This document shows, piece by piece, positions 40,334 to 48,021 of a stretch of DNA of 48,395 bases. Position 1 is the stretch's first letter. Each line of letters begins with the position of its first letter. The stretch lies in the NCBI RefSeq assembly GCF_016862095.1, contig NZ_BOMH01000082.1:1-48395 (forward strand), given 5' to 3'. The position numbers and the translations under genes were made by a program. Origin of the DNA: Actinoplanes cyaneus. Its GTDB lineage: Bacteria; Actinomycetota; Actinomycetes; Mycobacteriales; Micromonosporaceae. The notes under the pieces are model-generated. The model searched no databases. It saw nothing but the letters and a program-made list of their open reading frames with translations, and had not been told where the DNA came from.

Positions 40334-41950
40334 ATGCCGCCCCAATTTCCTGCTGAACCCGACTCGCCGGCCTGCGCGTTCGATGCCTGGCTGCAGGAGG
40401 CGCCAGCCTCAGGGCGGGAGCGGGGACGAGTCTGGCGCCTGGGTTCGGGCGGTCTCCGGTTCGCGTTCTACGGACGGATCTCGACGGAGGGCTACCAGGA
40501 TCCGGTGTCGTCGCGGGCCTGGCAGCCGGAGGCGGCGAACCGGGTGATCGCCGGTCGAGGCCGGGTGGTGGTCGAGTTCTTCGACACCGGCACGTCGCGG
40601 AGCCTGCCGTGGCGTAAGCGCCCGCAGGCGGCGGCTTTGCTGGATGCGGCCGCAGACCCGGACCGTGAATTCGATGCGGTGGTGGTGGGGGAGTTCGAGC
40701 GGGCGTTCGCCGGTGGCACGGCTCTTACGGTTATCGAAATCCTACGAGGGCTCGGCGTACAGATGTGGCTGCCGGAAGCTAGAGGGCCGATCGATCTCGC
40801 CGAGCCGGATCATCGGGCTTTGCTGCTGATGCTGGGGCATCAGTCGGAGCGCGAGGTGCTGCGTAATCGTTCGCGGACCAGCGCGGCGATGGCGGCCCAG
40901 GTCCGTGAGCAGGGCCGTCATATCGGCGGCCGGCCGCCGTATGGCTACCAGCTCGTTGACGCGGGCCCGCATCCGAACAAGATCCACGCTTCTTGGGGAC
41001 GGCGGCGGCACCGCCTCGACGTTGATCCGGTGACCGCTCCGCACGTTCGGTGGATCTTCGCGCAACGTCTGGACGGGTGGAGCGCGGCGGCGATCGCGCG
41101 GACGTTGAACGAGCGGCGGGTGCCGTCGCCGGGTGCCTACGACCGGGTGCGGAACCCTCATCGGCAGCATGCGGTGTGGACGTTGCGGACGGTCGCAGCA
41201 ATCCTGGCGAATCCCCGATACGCGGGCCGGCAGGTGTGGAACCGGCAGTTCACCGATCTTCGGGAGGCGGTGCCGGGGGACAAGCGCTCCAGCGTCGGTC
41301 CGGTGCGGGTGTGGAATCCGCGCGCGCAGTGGGTGGTTTCCGCCGAGAGTACGCATCCGGCGTTGGTCAGTGACGAGGACTTCGCGGTGGTGCAGCAGAT
41401 CACCGCTATCGGTGTGCCGCAGGACGGGCTGGCTCGCCGGTACGCGCTGACCGGTCTGTTGATCTGCGGCGTGTGCGGGCGACGGATGAGCGCACATTGG
41501 ACGCACGGCAAACCCGGATATCGGTGCCGGCACGGGCACACCAGTGCTCATCCGATTGAGGGCGAGTCGCCGCGGTGGGTGTACTGGTCGCAGGCGGGTC
41601 TGGTCGGTCAACTACAGGCGACCGATGTCAGATTCTGTGACCTGCAGGATGCCGAGGAGCTGGCCAGTCACCTGAAGGCCCGGGATCTGGTGCTTGTGTG
41701 CGGGCCGGGCACGTTGACCGTGGAGGCCGCCGCGTTGGAGCCCACAGAAGATGCAGAAGCTTCCGTTACCCCTGCCGCCGCGACCGCACCTGCGCCCCGG
41801 CGGCGTAAACCGGAGCCTTTACAGCTGGCGTTGCCGTTCCCGGCGGACCGCCGTCGGCGGAGCCGATGGTTGCTGTCGCGGAAGACCCAGATGGTCAAGC
41901 AGACTGGGAAAACAGAAAACCCCACTGGGTCTCACGTGAGACGTGAATGA
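40334..41950 (+). CDS. Large serine recombinase
   Basis: A 538-residue site-specific recombinase. The catalytic domain has FAFYGRISTEGYQDP with nucleophile S50, the helper region VVVGEFERAF, then the arm helix LMLGHQSEREVLRNRSR. The recombinase domain follows (GGRPPYGYQLVD, IARTLNERRVPSPGAYD, ILANPRYAGRQVWNR) with a zinc ribbon (LLICGVCGRRM...YRCRHGH). This form (RISTE-x-x-QDP-x-SSR) is frequent, often in several copies, in actinomycetes and may be an integrase remnant or domesticated. ATG start after GAGGTG. The last codons fall in an inverted repeat (41917-41963). Confidence 0.88.
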   Translation: MPPQFPAEPDSPACAFDAWLQEAPASGRERGRVWRLGSGGLRFAFYGRISTEGYQDPVSSRAWQPEAANRVIAGRGRVVVEFFDTGTSRSLPWRKRPQAAALLDAAADPDREFDAVVVGEFERAFAGGTALTVIEILRGLGVQMWLPEARGPIDLAEPDHRALLLMLGHQSEREVLRNRSRTSAAMAAQVREQGRHIGGRPPYGYQLVDAGPHPNKIHASWGRRRHRLDVDPVTAPHVRWIFAQRLDGWSAAAIARTLNERRVPSPGAYDRVRNPHRQHAVWTLRTVAAILANPRYAGRQVWNRQFTDLREAVPGDKRSSVGPVRVWNPRAQWVVSAESTHPALVSDEDFAVVQQITAIGVPQDGLARRYALTGLLICGVCGRRMSAHWTHGKPGYRCRHGHTSAHPIEGESPRWVYWSQAGLVGQLQATDVRFCDLQDAEELASHLKARDLVLVCGPGTLTVEAAALEPTEDAEASVTPAAATAPAPRRRKPEPLQLALPFPADRRRRSRWLLSRKTQMVKQTGKTENPTGSHVRRE

Positions 41951-41963
41951 ACCCGAGGGGTTT
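41917..41963 (+). terminator. Inverted repeat at the recombinase 3' end with a 12-bp palindrome
   Basis: AAACCCC ... GGGGTTT outer arms with inner GGGT ... ACCC form a stem, and TCTCACGTGAGA (41930-41941) is a perfect palindrome inside it. The stop codon is within the stem. The GGGGTTT end suits a terminator; an attachment site or recombinase binding site is an alternative. Confidence 0.45.
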
Positions 41964-42236
41964 AACGTGTCCGGGTGCACCGATGATCTTGATCGGCGGT
42001 TGCTGGCTCACCTTGCGGGTAGGCGTCAAAGTCCGGCAGTGCGGCGGTCTCGGGAGCGGCTGGCTACATGCTCAACTGCCGAATAGAGTGCGTCTCCGAT
42101 ATCACCTCGCGTTCGGAGACTTCGCTCCTCGGGTGCGCCTGTGTCATTGACACACTTCCCCTACGCCTCCAGCGCATCGACATGCCGCTGACGGCTCGTG
42201 TCAATTTCTGTCGTACCCCTGCTGCATGATCGCGTC

Positions 42237-43337
42237 GTGACATGGACATCACTGATTCCCGAACCCGTGGGTGAGCCGACGGGCTTCGCGACACTTGACC
42301 GCGGACCGCTCGCACCGAGGGGCTGGGACGGAGGACTCCCGCCATCGGATCCGTCCGCCGCCGGCCCGGCGCAGGCCGCAACCTCCGCCTCGGCCGCGGT
42401 CTACTCCCGACTCCCGGGGGCTGAACGCATCGTCCGGGAATGGCCCGCGGACTTCCGGCGGCTCGCGGCCCTGCAGGTGCACCTCCACGCCGTCAGGCGC
42501 TGGCACTGTGACTGGGCTCCTGACGAGGCGCCAGCCCGCCTGATGCCGGTCCTAATTGACGATCGGATCCGATGGTCGCGCACCGACCTTGCCTGGGCCC
42601 TGCGGTCGGCCGACGGCTACGGGCTGTACGACGGTGCGGCCTTCTTGCTTCCCGGATTCATCGCGGCGGCGCTCAGCCCGGCCGAGTTGTCGGGATTCGA
42701 GCCGGCGCTGCAGGCCGTGTTCGCCGAGTTCATCAATGAGCGAGACACCCCGCGCCCAGTTCGGCGGCTGCTGGGCGAACGGTATGGCACGGCCCTCTGG
42801 CAAATCACCGGCCAGTTGCCGCCCGACCTGTTGCCCCGGCACGACCCGTTCGGTGAATTTGTCCGCGACTTCCTCGGCGAGAGACTCGACGAACCAGGAG
42901 CCGCCGAGCTCCTCCGGCACGCCGCCTCGCTGAACAAGCCGTCCCCCACCCGGGCGTGGTTGCGTGCCGGCAGCGCGTTTCCGGTCCGTTGGCCGGCGCC
43001 CGTCGTCCTCGACTGTTTCGCGGGCTATCGCGGCTACATCTCTTATGCCTGCGACGAGCTGCTTCGCGGCCTGGTGTGGATCCTGTCGCTGGATCCCTCC
43101 GACGAGGCCACCACACTGCTCGGACAGGTTGCCACCACGGCGGGCTCACCCAATGGGCGCAAGGCGGGCCGTTCGGTCGCGCCGCAGACGGCCGCCGCCA
43201 CCGTTGAAGTGCTGGCCACCCGGTCCGGCCCGGTGCCCGCCCAGGCTTTGAGCGAGATGTCTCGGTCCGTGGCGAACAAGACCTTGCTCGGTCGAGTTCG
43301 CACCATGCTCCATCGATTGCCCACGCCGACCAACTGA
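42237..43337 (+). CDS. Unknown protein, C-terminus like DUF4132 HEAT-like segment
   Basis: A 366-residue protein I cannot place with certainty. A Pro/Ala-rich start is followed by helical repeats (FRRLAALQVHLHAVRRW; LSPAELSGFEPALQAVFAEF). The last 90 residues (LLRGLVWILSLDPSDEATTLLGQVAT...ALSEMSRSVANKTLLGRVRTML) resemble the HEAT-like N-terminal part of DUF4132 proteins (L-R-G-L-V-W-A-L...). Only this part is present, so it may be a truncated or stand-alone relative. A GTG at 42198 gives 13 more residues; neither start has a clear ribosome-binding site. GC-rich third codon positions suggest it is a real gene. Confidence 0.55.
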   Translation: MTWTSLIPEPVGEPTGFATLDRGPLAPRGWDGGLPPSDPSAAGPAQAATSASAAVYSRLPGAERIVREWPADFRRLAALQVHLHAVRRWHCDWAPDEAPARLMPVLIDDRIRWSRTDLAWALRSADGYGLYDGAAFLLPGFIAAALSPAELSGFEPALQAVFAEFINERDTPRPVRRLLGERYGTALWQITGQLPPDLLPRHDPFGEFVRDFLGERLDEPGAAELLRHAASLNKPSPTRAWLRAGSAFPVRWPAPVVLDCFAGYRGYISYACDELLRGLVWILSLDPSDEATTLLGQVATTAGSPNGRKAGRSVAPQTAAATVEVLATRSGPVPAQALSEMSRSVANKTLLGRVRTMLHRLPTPTN

Positions 43338-43380
43338 GCGCCCTTACGCCTTCGTTAGCTCGACATATGGCGCTCACACC

Positions 43381-43399
43381 GAACATCCGGATCTGCCGC
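43381..43399 (+). repeat. 19-bp direct repeat, copy 1
   Basis: GAACATCCGGATCTGCCGC, found again exactly at 43860. A related ATCCGGATTTGCCG occurs at about 46689. Possible recombination remnant. Confidence 0.55.
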
Positions 43400-43516
43400 A
43401 ATCCGTGCTCCCTTTGGCGCTTGGGCTTGCCGGTCGGCCGGACTGAGCCCTGCCGGCTACAGATGGAGCTCGCCGGCCTCGGTAATGTGGGCTACCAGGT
43501 AAGTTAGAGCGGCGTT

Positions 43517-44167
43517 GTGGCACCACCGTTCGACGTGTCGGCTCTCAGCGAGGAGTTCGTTGCCGACGACAGGTCGACCTTGTTCCCATGGCGCCGGTCA
43601 GCTTTCGAAAGCTCGCACCTCTACGAAGCCGCGGGCCTCCAGCGAGACGAGACCTGGTCCGCATACCTCGGCCACGTGACGCCGCGATGGCGCCTCCGGC
43701 CAGCCGAGTTCCCAGAGGGGCGCCGGGGACTCCTCAAGGCCTTCGAGCACGATGTGTTCTCCAGGGTTGAGTCCGCGGTCATCGCCCATAGCCTTATCCT
43801 GCCGGAACTGGTGGGAACCAGGAAGAAGCCGCATCACGCGGGGCCGGGACCCGATACGAGAACATCCGGATCTGCCGCGATGCACCCAGCCGGGGTGAGG
43901 ATCGCAGATACGTCAGGAAGACTGGAAAGTAAACGCGGCCTGATCGAACCGGCCAGCAGCGAGGTCATCGGCTTGCATCAGCCAGTACAGGCATCCGCAA
44001 TCGCCCCACTGCATTCTTGCGTCGTCATCGGAGTCGATCTGAACGAGCGAGATCCACTTCTGAGCTTCCTCATGCAGGGACGGATCCGGGTATTCAAAAT
44101 TACCCTGGCGCTGCAGCGCCGCCTCCATCTCGACAGAGCCTTGGACCGGCTTGGCGTATCCGCCTAG
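43517..44167 (+). CDS. Hypothetical, probably truncated
   Basis: The frame opens with a GTG and reads APPFDVSALSEEFVADDRST, LFPWRRSAFESSHLYEAAGL, DETWSAYLGHVTPRWRLRP and GLLKAFEHDVFS with strongly GC-rich third positions, as in a real gene. From about 43850, at the second 19-bp repeat, it turns into an antisense copy of the convergent DUF1963 gene. The true gene probably ended near the repeat, so its natural 3' end appears lost. No family recognised. Confidence 0.35.
   Translation: MAPPFDVSALSEEFVADDRSTLFPWRRSAFESSHLYEAAGLQRDETWSAYLGHVTPRWRLRPAEFPEGRRGLLKAFEHDVFSRVESAVIAHSLILPELVGTRKKPHHAGPGPDTRTSGSAAMHPAGVRIADTSGRLESKRGLIEPASSEVIGLHQPVQASAIAPLHSCVVIGVDLNERDPLLSFLMQGRIRVFKITLALQRRLHLDRALDRLGVSA
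43860..43878 (+). repeat. 19-bp direct repeat, copy 2
   Basis: An exact copy of 43381-43399, 479 bp away. The two copies bracket the hypothetical fragment at 43517. Confidence 0.55.
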
Positions 44168-44800
44168 GCGGTGGCGCGGGTGCTCGATCATCGTGCTCAT
44201 TTCCATCCGGAACGGGTCGCTCTTGAAAGGGTCCGCCATGAATGCCTGATCAGCGTCGGACAGATCGGATACAGCCGTCGCCAGCGCGGGATGGTCCCAA
44301 TCCGGGCCGGTCATGATCAGCTCTGCGGCCAACGGCACCGCGCGGTACGTCTCAGCGTCCTGCGGCGCTTCCTGCACTGCCGTCGTCGTTGCCGCGGTCA
44401 CATATACAACGCGAGCCGCCTGTGCCTGAGCCGTCAGCAGGGAGCGCATCGACTGCCGTGCCGAGACGGTGAAGTCGTACTCCGGCTCGGAGCGAAACAA
44501 CAGGAGGGTGCCGCTGTCCGGAAGTGCGATGTCCAGGCGACTCACCGGCAATCGCCCAAGGTCGAGTCCGGCCACGAAACTCAATGGGTGGCCAGCATCG
44601 GAAAGCGGCCATGCCGAGTCGCGCGGCAACGCCGGTAATCCGCCCAGTTGCCCGACCGGCTGCTCGCTCGGCCCCGCTCGGCGAAAGCGGATTGCCGGCC
44701 TCAGTAACGCGATCCACCTGTCGGCCACCGCTGGCGGAAGCGTCTCCCGCGCCGCCTCGATCAGCTCGGCCACCTGCGACGTTGAGTCCGAGATTTCCAC
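43913..44800 (-). CDS. DUF1963 family protein
   Basis: A 295-residue cytosolic protein of the YwqG-like DUF1963 family. Features are IRFRRAGPSEQPVGQLGGLPALP, LSFVAGLDLGRLP, GTLLLFRSEPE, LGGYAKPVQG and the C-terminal LVQIDSDDDARMQWGDCGCLYWLM...FDQAAFTFQSS, which is the family's strongest block. The function is unknown; relatives often sit near toxins or in accessory DNA. The GTG at 44800 was chosen (AGGATG 8 bp upstream) over a frame open to 44971, because the family alignment begins here. Overlaps the doubtful 43517 frame. Confidence 0.82.
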   Translation of the reverse strand: MEISDSTSQVAELIEAARETLPPAVADRWIALLRPAIRFRRAGPSEQPVGQLGGLPALPRDSAWPLSDAGHPLSFVAGLDLGRLPVSRLDIALPDSGTLLLFRSEPEYDFTVSARQSMRSLLTAQAQAARVVYVTAATTTAVQEAPQDAETYRAVPLAAELIMTGPDWDHPALATAVSDLSDADQAFMADPFKSDPFRMEMSTMIEHPRHRLGGYAKPVQGSVEMEAALQRQGNFEYPDPSLHEEAQKWISLVQIDSDDDARMQWGDCGCLYWLMQADDLAAGRFDQAAFTFQSS

Positions 44801-44910
44801 CGGGCCATCCTGACACCATCTGTTGCGCCGACCACGGCAGAACGACATCACGACCTCGAGCGCTTCATCCTCCACCGGTCCGCGCCGCTTGCTCTTCTGC
44901 CGCCGCGAGC

Positions 44911-45986
44911 GTGATTGCCGTAAGAGAAGATCAAAGGCCGAGCAGCGGTCATCGCGGGGAGAGAACCGCACGAAGGTGCACCGCTGCCCGGCACTTCGAC
45001 AGGGTAGGCGCCGCTTATCACGGTCTGCCCCGACGGTCAGGGTCGGCGCCGACCGGTCGAAGCGAGCGGTATGACTATCTCCGCTTCACTCCAGCCCAGT
45101 GTGGCCTCTTCGACCCACAGCTCTTGCCGGCCGCCGTCGCTGCGTACCTCGGCCGGTACCGCGGCCAATCGCGAATGCACACGGACTCCGACCTCAAGGT
45201 CTTCCTGCGCTGGTCGGCTGACCAACCCTTGGACCCGCTGCAAGCAGCACGGGTCGACATCGAGCATTATGTGCGCTGGCTGCAGGATGTTCGCTGCTAC
45301 CAGCCGTCGACGGTGTCCCGCCGGCTGTCGGTGGTGATCGGCTTCTACCGCGTCTGCGTCATCGACCAGATCCTGCCGCTCTCGCCGGCCGACTATGTCC
45401 GCCGACCCCTCGTTCCGCCCGAGTCGCCCACGCTCGGGCTCAGCCATCTGCAGTTCGAGGCGATGATCACTGCCGCCCGGCTGTCGGCCAACATCAACGA
45501 CTTCGCTCTGGTCGCCATGCTGGGCCTGCTCGGACTGCGGACTTCGAAGCCTGCGGCGCCAACATCGCCGACCTCGGCGAAGAACACGGACACCGCGTGC
45601 TCAAGGTTCGCGGCAAGGGCGGCAAGGTCGTTCTCGTACCGTTGCCTCCAGCCGTGGGCCGAGCGATCGACCGCTCAGTCGACGAGCGTGACGACGGCCC
45701 GATCCTGCGGAACTCGCGTGGCGGCCGGATGGACCGGCACGCGGCGACCCGGCGGCTCAGGCACCTGGCCGAAACCGCGGATCTGCGGATTCCGAAAATG
45801 CACCCGCACATGCTGCGGCATACCTTCGTCACCACCATGCTCGACGCCGGCGTCAGCCTCCGCGACGTCCAGATCGCCGCCCGCCATGCCGACCCGCGCA
45901 CCACCATCCGCTACGACCGGGCCCGCAAGAACCTCGACCGACACCCGAACTACATCCTGGCCGCCTTCATGGCCTCCGGAACGTAG
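44911..45986 (+). pseudogene. Tyrosine recombinase/integrase broken by a single-base deletion
   Basis: Two frames together give a complete integrase. The first frame reads the SAM-like arm-binding domain (AVAAYLGRYRGQSRMHTDSD, STVSRRLSVVIGFYR) to LGLLGLR, ending in the first catalytic Arg (codon 45538-45540). The next base is lost: the expected R-I-F-E-A continues in another frame as DFEACGANIADLGEEHGHRV. That frame has Lys in VRGKGGK, HPHMLRHTFV with H-x-x-R, AARHADPRTTIRY and the catalytic Tyr. It ends YILAAFMASGT. The start is uncertain: GTG 44911 is the only in-frame option upstream of the domain and has no ribosome-binding site. Confidence 0.8.
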
Positions 45987-46067
45987 GCCCGATCAAACGC
46001 GCGACCATGCCGAGAAGAGTGCAAGTGCCTTCCGACCTGCGCCATCATCCGCTGAGATGATCCTCGT

Positions 46068-46607
46068 ATGGATATGGCAGGGGGCGTGGAGAAGCTTGAG
46101 GGGCCCGAGTACGAACAAGTGTGGGATCGATTCGAGCAACGATTTGAGTTCCGGCCCGGCATGGAGTGCCCCACCTGGCCGGCGATCAAGGAGCCGGCCG
46201 ATTCCATCACGTGGAGCCTCGACGCCTTGGATGACGATCCGGGCTACGTGAAGCTGGATGCCATGATTGACCTGCTCAACGGCGCGTTATGGGCCTGCAC
46301 GCCGCCTGAGCGAACTCTCCTGATCCTTGACTGGCATCACGACTGCTATCGGATCAGACCTCATGCCATCACGGCCGAGCATGCGCCAAGGTGGCCGGCC
46401 AGCATGATGCCCGACGGTGACTACAACATTCACCTGGCCGAAGACTTCCGCTACGGCACGTTCGGGCATCCCTGGGAGCACACGATCTGCGTCATGGGCG
46501 CACCATTACTGCAGCGGGTTACAGAAGATCTCGACAGCATCCTGCTACAGAGAGTCCGCGAAGGGGGTGGACCCAGCGACCGGCGCAACATCCGAACGGA
46601 GCGGTAA
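46068..46607 (+). CDS. DUF2716 family protein
   Basis: A 179-residue cytosolic protein. It matches DUF2716 in VWDRFEQRFEFRPG at the start, LLILDWHHDCYRIRPH in the middle and MPDGDYNIHLAEDFRYGTFGHPWEHTICVMGAPLL near the end. The function is unknown; relatives are common in actinomycetes. ATG start without a clear ribosome-binding site; the gene lies 81 bp after the recombinase pseudogene. Its last residues (RRNIRTER) are low in similarity to the family. Confidence 0.75.
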   Translation: MDMAGGVEKLEGPEYEQVWDRFEQRFEFRPGMECPTWPAIKEPADSITWSLDALDDDPGYVKLDAMIDLLNGALWACTPPERTLLILDWHHDCYRIRPHAITAEHAPRWPASMMPDGDYNIHLAEDFRYGTFGHPWEHTICVMGAPLLQRVTEDLDSILLQRVREGGGPSDRRNIRTER

Positions 46608-46817
46608 GCGCTGGGCGGCTGCACGTCATCGTCCGGTCCGGCGGTACGTCGCAACGATGACCTCCCGGACGCTCTGGGCGTCGGTCGGTATCCGGATTTG
46701 CCGAGTTGAATGCGACGCGCCACATCCTCACGGGCTACAAAATCAGCCTCACGTCTGAGTTGGCAATTCATTAAAAATTGAGCCCTCGCCCCAATTTAAG
46801 ATTTGCGTAACGACTTC

Positions 46818-47720
46818 TCAATCGCCCACCTCAATAACAACTGCCACCTTTGGGTGAGGTTCGTCGCCCGTGTGTTCCTGATTCCTTCGCTTAGCGTCCA
46901 GCCATGACGGCAACGCGTCATGAAGGCCGTCGCCTGCAGGAACACCTCCGTCTGGACTTAGGGCGGAGTCTTTGTCCAGTAGTGGATTCTCAACGGCTTG
47001 AGCCGCCTGCCAATACCAGTCACTCAAATATCGCGGGAGAAGTCTTACCAATTCACCCGGAGGGCGGTTTCTTACTGGCTCAAATAGATGAGACCATGGC
47101 TTGCTGTGCGGAAGGTGAGACTGAAGCGTTAGGCGTCCGCGCCGGGGATTGCCGAGAAAACGTCGAATCACGGCGACTGCGGGCGCTGCCGAGCACCCAA
47201 AGTGCCTGATGTCCATGTGGCTGCAGTTGCCACTGGTGGGTGGCCAGCGGCTACAGCCCCCTGGACACGCCCGAGTCGGCACGCCGGCTGGCCAGATATC
47301 CGGCCAGCCATTGTATAGGCAATACATCGGCCATACTCGATCACGACGCGCCTGACGGATTAGCAGATCATGTTGATAGACTCCGACGCGAACTTCATGG
47401 CGAAACTGCCTATATGAGCCATAGCTAAGTTTCTTAGCCTGAAACCGGAGGGCCGCCCATCGTCTCCTCGAGCTTCCGATCCACCACTCGAAGTCTGCCC
47501 CGTTCCACTTTTCTTCAGAGTGATTGAACTTATACATCTCAATTGGCCAAAAACTTCCGGTCAAGCTCAAATAGATTGTGATCAGTGATCGATTCTTCGC
47601 CAAAAGTAAGGCCCCGAGCGGGCGCAACTAGGATCTTGTTCCAGGTTTGCATCGCCAGATCGTCAAGAGTGTCAATAATCAGTTGAGAATCGGTGGCGGT
47701 TGCTAGGCTACTGGCCATAA
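46818..47720 (-). pseudogene. DUF6615-like gene split by a frameshift in a homopolymer
   Basis: The start codon at 47720 reads MASSLATATDSQLIIDTLDD...GLTFGEESITDHNLFELDRK and stops a few codons later. One base shift in the run of five T (A on the plus strand, 47549-47553) joins it to the downstream frame, IEMYKFNHSEEKWNGADFEWWIG, then QAKKLSYGSYRQFRHEV, LLIRQARRDRVWPMYCLYN and CSHMDIRHFGCS. Together this matches the DUF6615 plan (F-G-E-E-x-I-T-D, G-A-D-x-E-W-W, Q-A-K, Y-N). The role is unknown. Lower GC than its neighbours indicates transfer. A sequencing error in the homopolymer is possible; then it is one intact gene. Confidence 0.65.
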
Positions 47721-48021
47721 CCCAAGATTAACCGCAGCTGGGTGCAGGTGGGGGAATATCGGTATTCGCCGCTGGGTGGGGTGCACTCTCATGCCGCTGA
47801 GCGGGCGCGCCGGGCTACCGGACTCGAACCGGCTCATGCCTCCGCAGGCGACAGCCTGCATCTTGGGCAACATAATTGAATATGACGCACCCTTCCCATG
47901 TGCCTTTGCCCGGGGCGCGGAAGGACAGTAGCGCATGATGCGCTGGGAAAACGAGCCCATCTCAGCGGCGTCCTCTCATGCCGCTGTCATCGCATCACCG
48001 CGTGGCACGGCAGCTACCGGC
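47721..48021. other. 300-bp region before the IS element
   Basis: No convincing gene. It has a 14-bp direct repeat CTCTCATGCCGCTG at 47786-47799 and 47973-47986, a tRNA T-arm-like stretch on the minus strand (about 47821-47840), a 6-bp hairpin beside it and a 7-bp-arm palindrome AGCGCAT-G-ATGCGCT at 47930-47944. It looks like recombined debris. Confidence 0.4.

Noticed and set aside
44524..44910. N-terminal part of the long frame running into the tyrosine recombinase
   Set aside because: It is antisense to the DUF1963 gene and its promoter region and has no recombinase similarity.
47815..47880. tRNA-like T-arm (CCGG-TTCGAGT-CCGG) on the minus strand
   Set aside because: No matching 5' acceptor strand, D-arm or anticodon arm at usual distances; perhaps a tRNA end fragment, not a gene.
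47703..47960. Minus-strand 85-residue frame
   Set aside because: It covers the hairpin and T-arm-like debris and the start of the DUF6615 gene; no family features or ribosome-binding site.
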